Source: Tieghemiomyces parasiticus
Lineage: Eukaryota; Kickxellomycota; Dimargaritomycetes; Dimargaritales; Dimargaritaceae
Direction of reading: 5' to 3'
NCBI GenBank assembly: GCA_027575765.1
Contig: JANBPT010000182.1
Coordinates: forward strand, 1-60,441
Length of the DNA: 60,441 nucleotides
Within the stretch, counting starts at the first letter, position 1. Each line of letters begins with the position of its first letter. The notes under the pieces were generated by a model that searched no databases, was not told where the DNA came from, and was given only the letters and a program-made list of their open reading frames with translations. Below, piece after piece: positions 55,753 through 60,441 of this stretch. Both the position numbers and the translations under genes were made by a program.

Positions 55753-58744
55753 GATGGTATGAAAAACCCAAGATGGCTCTGTACCATTGCCATTATTACA
55801 GCCTTTGGCCTGGTCCATGTCAACAGTATCAATGTGATAGTTAAGAAATATCTTGTAGCAGCCACCAAGTCACCTCACATTCCGGACCATCCCGACTGAC
55901 TACGCCACCTAATTTGTATGGCCCCAACCAACAGTTCATCCCTGCCCTTACTAGCTTCACCAAAAACTTACCACCTATTCATCAATGTTTCACTTTACTC
56001 TTCCTTACTTTGCCAACCAAAGCAAATCCTATCCGCCCTCATTGCAAGATATTGTATAATGACACCAAGGACTCTGTCGTAAAAATTACGTCCATGAGAT
56101 CTGCCGGCAATAGAGGCCGGAAAAGGAACACCTAATAAAGTTATTGCCATCCTACTAAATTTTTTTGACACATACCAACCACCCCACGGTTTCCCACCAA
56201 CCACAACTAAATTATACGGAGAAAGAAATAGAGGCATCAGGTGGTCTGTTATGTAAGATTTCTAACTGTAGTGTTGGGTTAAGAAGGCAATAGTGCGTAG
56301 GAAAATAAAAGGCAGATGAAATACGTCTATTATTATTTAGCTAGATTGGTCATGAAACATTGTTATATATTGTTGGTTTGATCTTTAGGGCACTCTGGTA
56401 CGTTATATCAATTGTCATGGTTGTTGACAGTGATAACATATTCAATGAGTGGTGCTAGGGATCGTTATTATGAGTAATAACATTGTGCAACTGTCCGTAG
56501 CAAAACCGTGTATGGAATCAGGTGGCTTTGTAAATGCAGGGGATTAGAGTCAATAACCCAGAGTTGATTAGCAGATATTGCACGAGCCTCTATTTCGCAG
56601 TGGGTGCGGGCAGTGCCAGGCTGTGACCTATGGATTAAGCTTACGCTTGCTAGTATCACCGGCCGCGTCCGACCGATTGATTCACGCCACCCATTAGGAA
56701 AGTAGTCATCCTCTCCTGGGGCGATAAGTCCAGGCTAACTAACCTATATGCCCCCTTCCCCCGCCCACGACCTTACATATAATGAAGTGAATGTCCGCCC
56801 AGCCGCTACCGTGTCCAACCCCTCCCCCCTTCAACAGAATTCTTACCGGGAATCCGTCAAACACATGTCCGTCACTAGGGTGAGCCGCACCGACGCACCT
56901 CCGTTCGCAACGTCGTCCCACTTGCTATATATTATGCCTCTGTCCGCAATAGAATAAATTTATTTACTATTAAACGGGGTAACTTGTTTTCCTTTTCGCT
57001 TCCCTAATCGCCTGCTAGGCCCTCGTTATACTAGCAGCCGAATTAGGGATGACCGGTGCCGCCTAGATACGACAACCAGGAATGGAGTGACGAGTGGCCG
57101 GGTAAATCGTTGCTCCTTTGGAGGCCAAGTAAGGGGCCGAAATCAAGAGCATAGCAAGAGAGATGATGTGTGCGGGGGGGGGGTAGGCGGCAATAGGAAG
57201 AGGCGGGCTACCCAGTAGTCGGTTCTTTAACCCAGCAGTTGGCTCCGTAATCGCAGGCAAAAGCATGCTTGGCTTTGTATTGATATATTTTTGGTATGTT
57301 GTTTCTAAATTGTGTTAACACCTCTTTTCCTACCACGTAGCGCCGCCAGATCTGGGGACTTAATGGCTAAACTGCACAATTTCTGACAGACAGGGATAAT
57401 AATATGTGGCCCGTTAAATCGGGCGGTATTTTAGAATGCGCGCATAGCTAGGATGTGACTATCGGTGATCTATAGGCAGACTGCTCATGCAAGAAACAAG
57501 TACCAAAGGAAGAATTGCCATACCAATGCCACACCATATTGCTTAATACTTTTCTATTAAAGTAATTTTTGGATGTAAACAATTAAAAGTGCGAGGAGAG
57601 AAGAGAGATGCAAGCGGTGTGATGGGCCGAGCAACTGCGGATCAACTGGGTTGTGGTGTACAGGCAGGGGATGTGGACCAGAGAGTCAACGGGCGCACTA
57701 AAAGGCCGTGAGTAGAGGGAAGATGGCACCAAAAGCGTAAGCAAAGGCAGGGCAATAGAGATGGAATGGGGGGCAGATAAAAAAAAGGAAAATGGTAGGG
57801 AATATTACATTTTTGCGCCCTATCCGGCACTCCCAACTCTTCTTTTGCCTGCCTCACTCCACATTGGTCCTCAGGGTTACCAACCGACTGTGTTTCCTAA
57901 CATTTTGATCGTGGATGACTAGCAAGTGCCGCAGACCCTGGACTGGTGGGATCGGGAGTTACGGTAGCCGTCATGGTAAGGGTAGCACACTATAGCCCAC
58001 GCTTTTTGGGCACATTTCCGCGCTACCAGTGGGTCTATTGGGGCCAAAATATGTCATATAGTCCATCAATGATAATGCTGCCCGCTAAAATACAGCCACT
58101 GATCAAATACTCGACTTTTCAAACCCCGCCTTACGATCCTGGGCTGCATTAGCAGGTGCGGTTTGCCTCTGTCAGTACGTTCGTACTGACAAGCCACGGA
58201 AAATGGTACTGTGATCAACTGGAGCAAGGCTTCTGCTACCGTAAGAGTAGTATGGCGCCCACGGTGAATAGCTGTTAGGATCCGCACTTACTCATTTGCG
58301 CACTCGCTTGAAACCGAAACAAAGTGTAGTATATCATAATGATTGAGAACGATGTAGCTCAATAGGGTATCCATCTACTGGATTGCGTCTTTAACTATTG
58401 ACGTTCGTCGAGGTGCGTCACTAGAGTAGAAGGCAACAGCTATCGCTGGACTCAACTCGATTCGCCTGTCAGACGCCAACTTTTTAAGAGGCGTGCCCCC
58501 CATAACCTACACTACATTGGACCACACTTACAAAGGCGGGGGCTCGGGATTTGGAGCCCACACATATAACTAAGCCAACCGATATTTCTTGTTTAACGCT
58601 GAACTGTACTATTTCCGATTTTTCAATAACCCTTAAACCTCCGTTGCATCATCAGTTGAGAGTCGAGCCTTCCATTTAGTAGACCTCTAGTCGCTGGCGA
58701 TCGCTACAGGCTCGACAGGGCAGATGACTGATACATTGCCCGCC
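55753..58744. other. AT-richer, gene-poor island, right part
   Basis: No gene recognised. It contains a run of ten G near 57174-57183, the 22-bp palindrome at 58170-58191, and the 3' flank of the EF-Tu gene at its right edge. Confidence 0.45.
58170..58191. repeat. 22-bp palindrome
   Basis: TGTCAGTACG, two T, then CGTACTGACA: a perfect 10-bp inverted repeat, about 550 bases beyond the EF-Tu stop. Function unknown. Confidence 0.85.
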
Positions 58745-60369
58745 TTAATCCAGTAGCTCCGTAATCACGCCGGTACCGACGGTACGGCCGCCCTCCCGGA
58801 TGGTGAAGCGCAGACCCAGCTCGACGGCGACGTCGGTCATCAGCTCGCACTCGAGGGTGGCATTGTCACCGGGCATGATCATCTTGTCCTCGGGGCTCTC
58901 GGTGCCGGGCGGGTGGCGGAGAGTGACCGTCACATCGCTGGTCCGAATGAAGATCTGGGGCTTGTAGTTATCAACAAAAGGGGTATGGCGACCACCTTCT
59001 TCCTTGGTGAGGATATACAGCTGGGCCATGAACTTCTTGTGTGACTTGACAGTCCCGGGGGCACAAAGCACTTGCCCGCGGTGGAGCTGTTCACGCTTGA
59101 CACCACGCAGTAGAGCGCCCATGTTGTCACCGGCCTCACCACGCTCGAGCTGCTTGTGGAACATCTCGATACCAGTGAGGGTGGTCTTAAGGGTCGAACC
59201 GTAGCCGACAATTTCGACCTCCTGGCCCTTGAGCACGGTACCGCGCTCCAGACGACCGGTAGCGACGGTACCGCGACCGGCAATGGAGAACACGTCCTCA
59301 ATGGGCATCAGGAAGGGCTTGTCCAGGTCGCGCTCAGGGGTAGGAATGTGAGCGTCCACGGCCGCCATGAGCTCCAGGATCTTGGTCTTGCCAATCTCGG
59401 GCTTACGGTCCTCGAGGGCGCACAGGGCCGATCCCATGATGACCGGGGTGTTCTCACCATCGAAGCCGTACTCTCCTAGTAGCTCGCGCATCTCCATTTC
59501 GACCAGCTCCAGCATCTCGGCGTCGTCCACGGCGTCGACCTTGTTGACAAACACCACTAGGTCCTTGACGCCCACCTGGCGCGCCAACAGCAGGTGCTCG
59601 CGGGTCTGGGGCATCTGGCCGTCGGTGGCCGACACCACGATGATGGCGCCGTCCATGGTGGCCGCACCGGTGATCATGTTCTTGATGTAATCGGCGTGCC
59701 CGGGGCAGTCCACGTGGGCGTAGTGGCGGTTGTCAGTCTGGTACTCCACGTGAGCTGTGCTGATGGTGATACCACGAGCGCGTTCCTCAGGGGCCTTGTC
59801 GATCGAGTTGTAGTCACGGAACTGCGCTCCGCCCTCGTCGGCCAGTACCTTAGTAATGGCGGCCGTCAGCGTCGTCTTGCCGTGGTCCACGTGGCCGATG
59901 GTACCAATGTTGACGTGAGGCTTGTCGCGGGAGAAGACGTCCGCCGCCATAGTGCGCACGGGTACCTGGCCCACACGCAGCGGGGTCACGACACGGCACG
60001 CCGACGTCCGCTGGGTCCAGGCGTGGTAGAAACGCGGGGCCTGCTGGGTGGCTGTTTGGTCAGTGGCCAGGGAATGAAGTAAGAGGGCGAGGGCAAGGGA
60101 CGACGAGGGTGGGTGTTAACCAGTGGAGATCATTGCGGCGGTAGGCTAGATCTGACGGGTATCACCTACTCGTGGGCATTGCACGGCACCCGCCCGGATC
60201 AACCGATCGATTGCGCACCCGACGGACAGAAACAGCTAATTCAGGCGTGCTCGCCATACTTACCCAGGCTGATAGCGGGGAGCTTGGCAGTCTGGCGCAG
60301 AGTCGAAGGGACCGCGCTGAGGCGGCCCTTGATGGCCAGCTTGGAGGTGTGCTGCAGGGTCCGGTACAT
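58745..60369 (-). CDS. TUF1: Mitochondrial translation elongation factor EF-Tu
   Basis: GTPase that brings aminoacyl-tRNA to the mitochondrial ribosome. Two exons: 60369-60264 and 60051-58745, joined over a 212-base intron (GTAAGT donor, CTGAC branch, AAACAG acceptor, phase 1), giving 470 residues. The first exon encodes a basic, hydroxylated mitochondrial presequence ([19 protein letters not shown]). The mature part starts near [20 protein letters not shown] with the P-loop GHVDHGKT, then [17 protein letters not shown] and SALCALE for guanine binding. Domains 2 and 3 follow to the C-terminal [11 protein letters not shown]. This is the bacterial-type EF-Tu of mitochondria, not cytosolic eEF1A. 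Without the first exon there is no ATG at a sensible place, so the splice model is needed. The promoter would lie in the last 70 bases and beyond the window. Confidence 0.96.
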
Positions 60370-60441
60370 TTTTGTAGAAAGTGGTAGAGCGGAAAAGCGA
60401 ATCAACAGAAAAAGAAAACGACAAAGCTAGGGCGATCCTAT

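Noticed and set aside
58352..58425. tRNA-like A box (TAGCTCAATAGG)
   Set aside because: No matching D stem, anticodon arm or B box follows, so it cannot fold as a tRNA.

Overview
The window is nuclear DNA from a fungus, most likely an early-diverging lineage; Zoopagomycota/Kickxellomycotina is my guess, and the phylum is inference. The evidence is a set of fungal proteins (She9/Mdm33, a Fpk1/nrc-2 type kinase, a Rim15/cek1 type kinase), short GT-AG introns that often carry a CTAAC-like branch site, compact GC-rich genes, and metazoan-like proteins that budding yeast has lost or changed (FRA10AC1, a UVRAG-type Vps38, a PHF5A with the usual animal sequence).

Layout. 1-2500 is a decayed mobile element carrying a Fanzor (eukaryotic TnpB-like nuclease) pseudogene. 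3146-6822 holds an unidentified 248-residue protein and a mitochondrial m-AAA protease, both minus. 10466-12658 is a flippase-kinase-like AGC kinase. 13527-14223 is spliced PHF5A/Rds3. 14785-15207 is a small secreted protein made of 33-residue tandem repeats. 18125-19441 is She9/Mdm33. 19706-20962 is a second Fanzor-family element. 21652-25986 holds acetyl-CoA acetyltransferase (spliced) and UDP-glucose 4-epimerase. 26500-28953 holds a secreted protein and Yif1, both minus. 29852-31270 is a spliced UVRAG/Vps38-like gene. 35268-39949 holds a SDR16C-like dehydrogenase, a two-TM small protein and FRA10AC1, all spliced. 42088-47523 is a giant Rim15-like kinase. 48187-48712 is a third, internally deleted element copy. 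49574-50575 is a GT25 glycosyltransferase. About 52050-58740 is an AT-richer, gene-poor island with diverged repeats and one tRNA-Pro(CGG). 58745-60369 is spliced mitochondrial EF-Tu.

How the genes relate. There are no operons; each gene has its own leader. Three products act in mitochondria (m-AAA protease, She9, EF-Tu), two in splicing (PHF5A, FRA10AC1), two in membrane traffic (Yif1, Vps38), and two are AGC kinases with long disordered flanks.

The most interesting system is the Fanzor family. Three copies (907-2499, 19706-20962 and 48187-48712 on the minus strand) share a highly conserved non-coding tail of about 324 bp running to a common right end. That tail contains a stem whose pairing is kept in all three copies, which makes it a candidate guide-RNA (omega RNA) region. 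The third copy joins the left and right ends directly at a GGCTGGG microhomology, so it is a MITE-like derivative. A separate 133-bp repeat interrupts the first Fanzor pseudogene and recurs at 55620.
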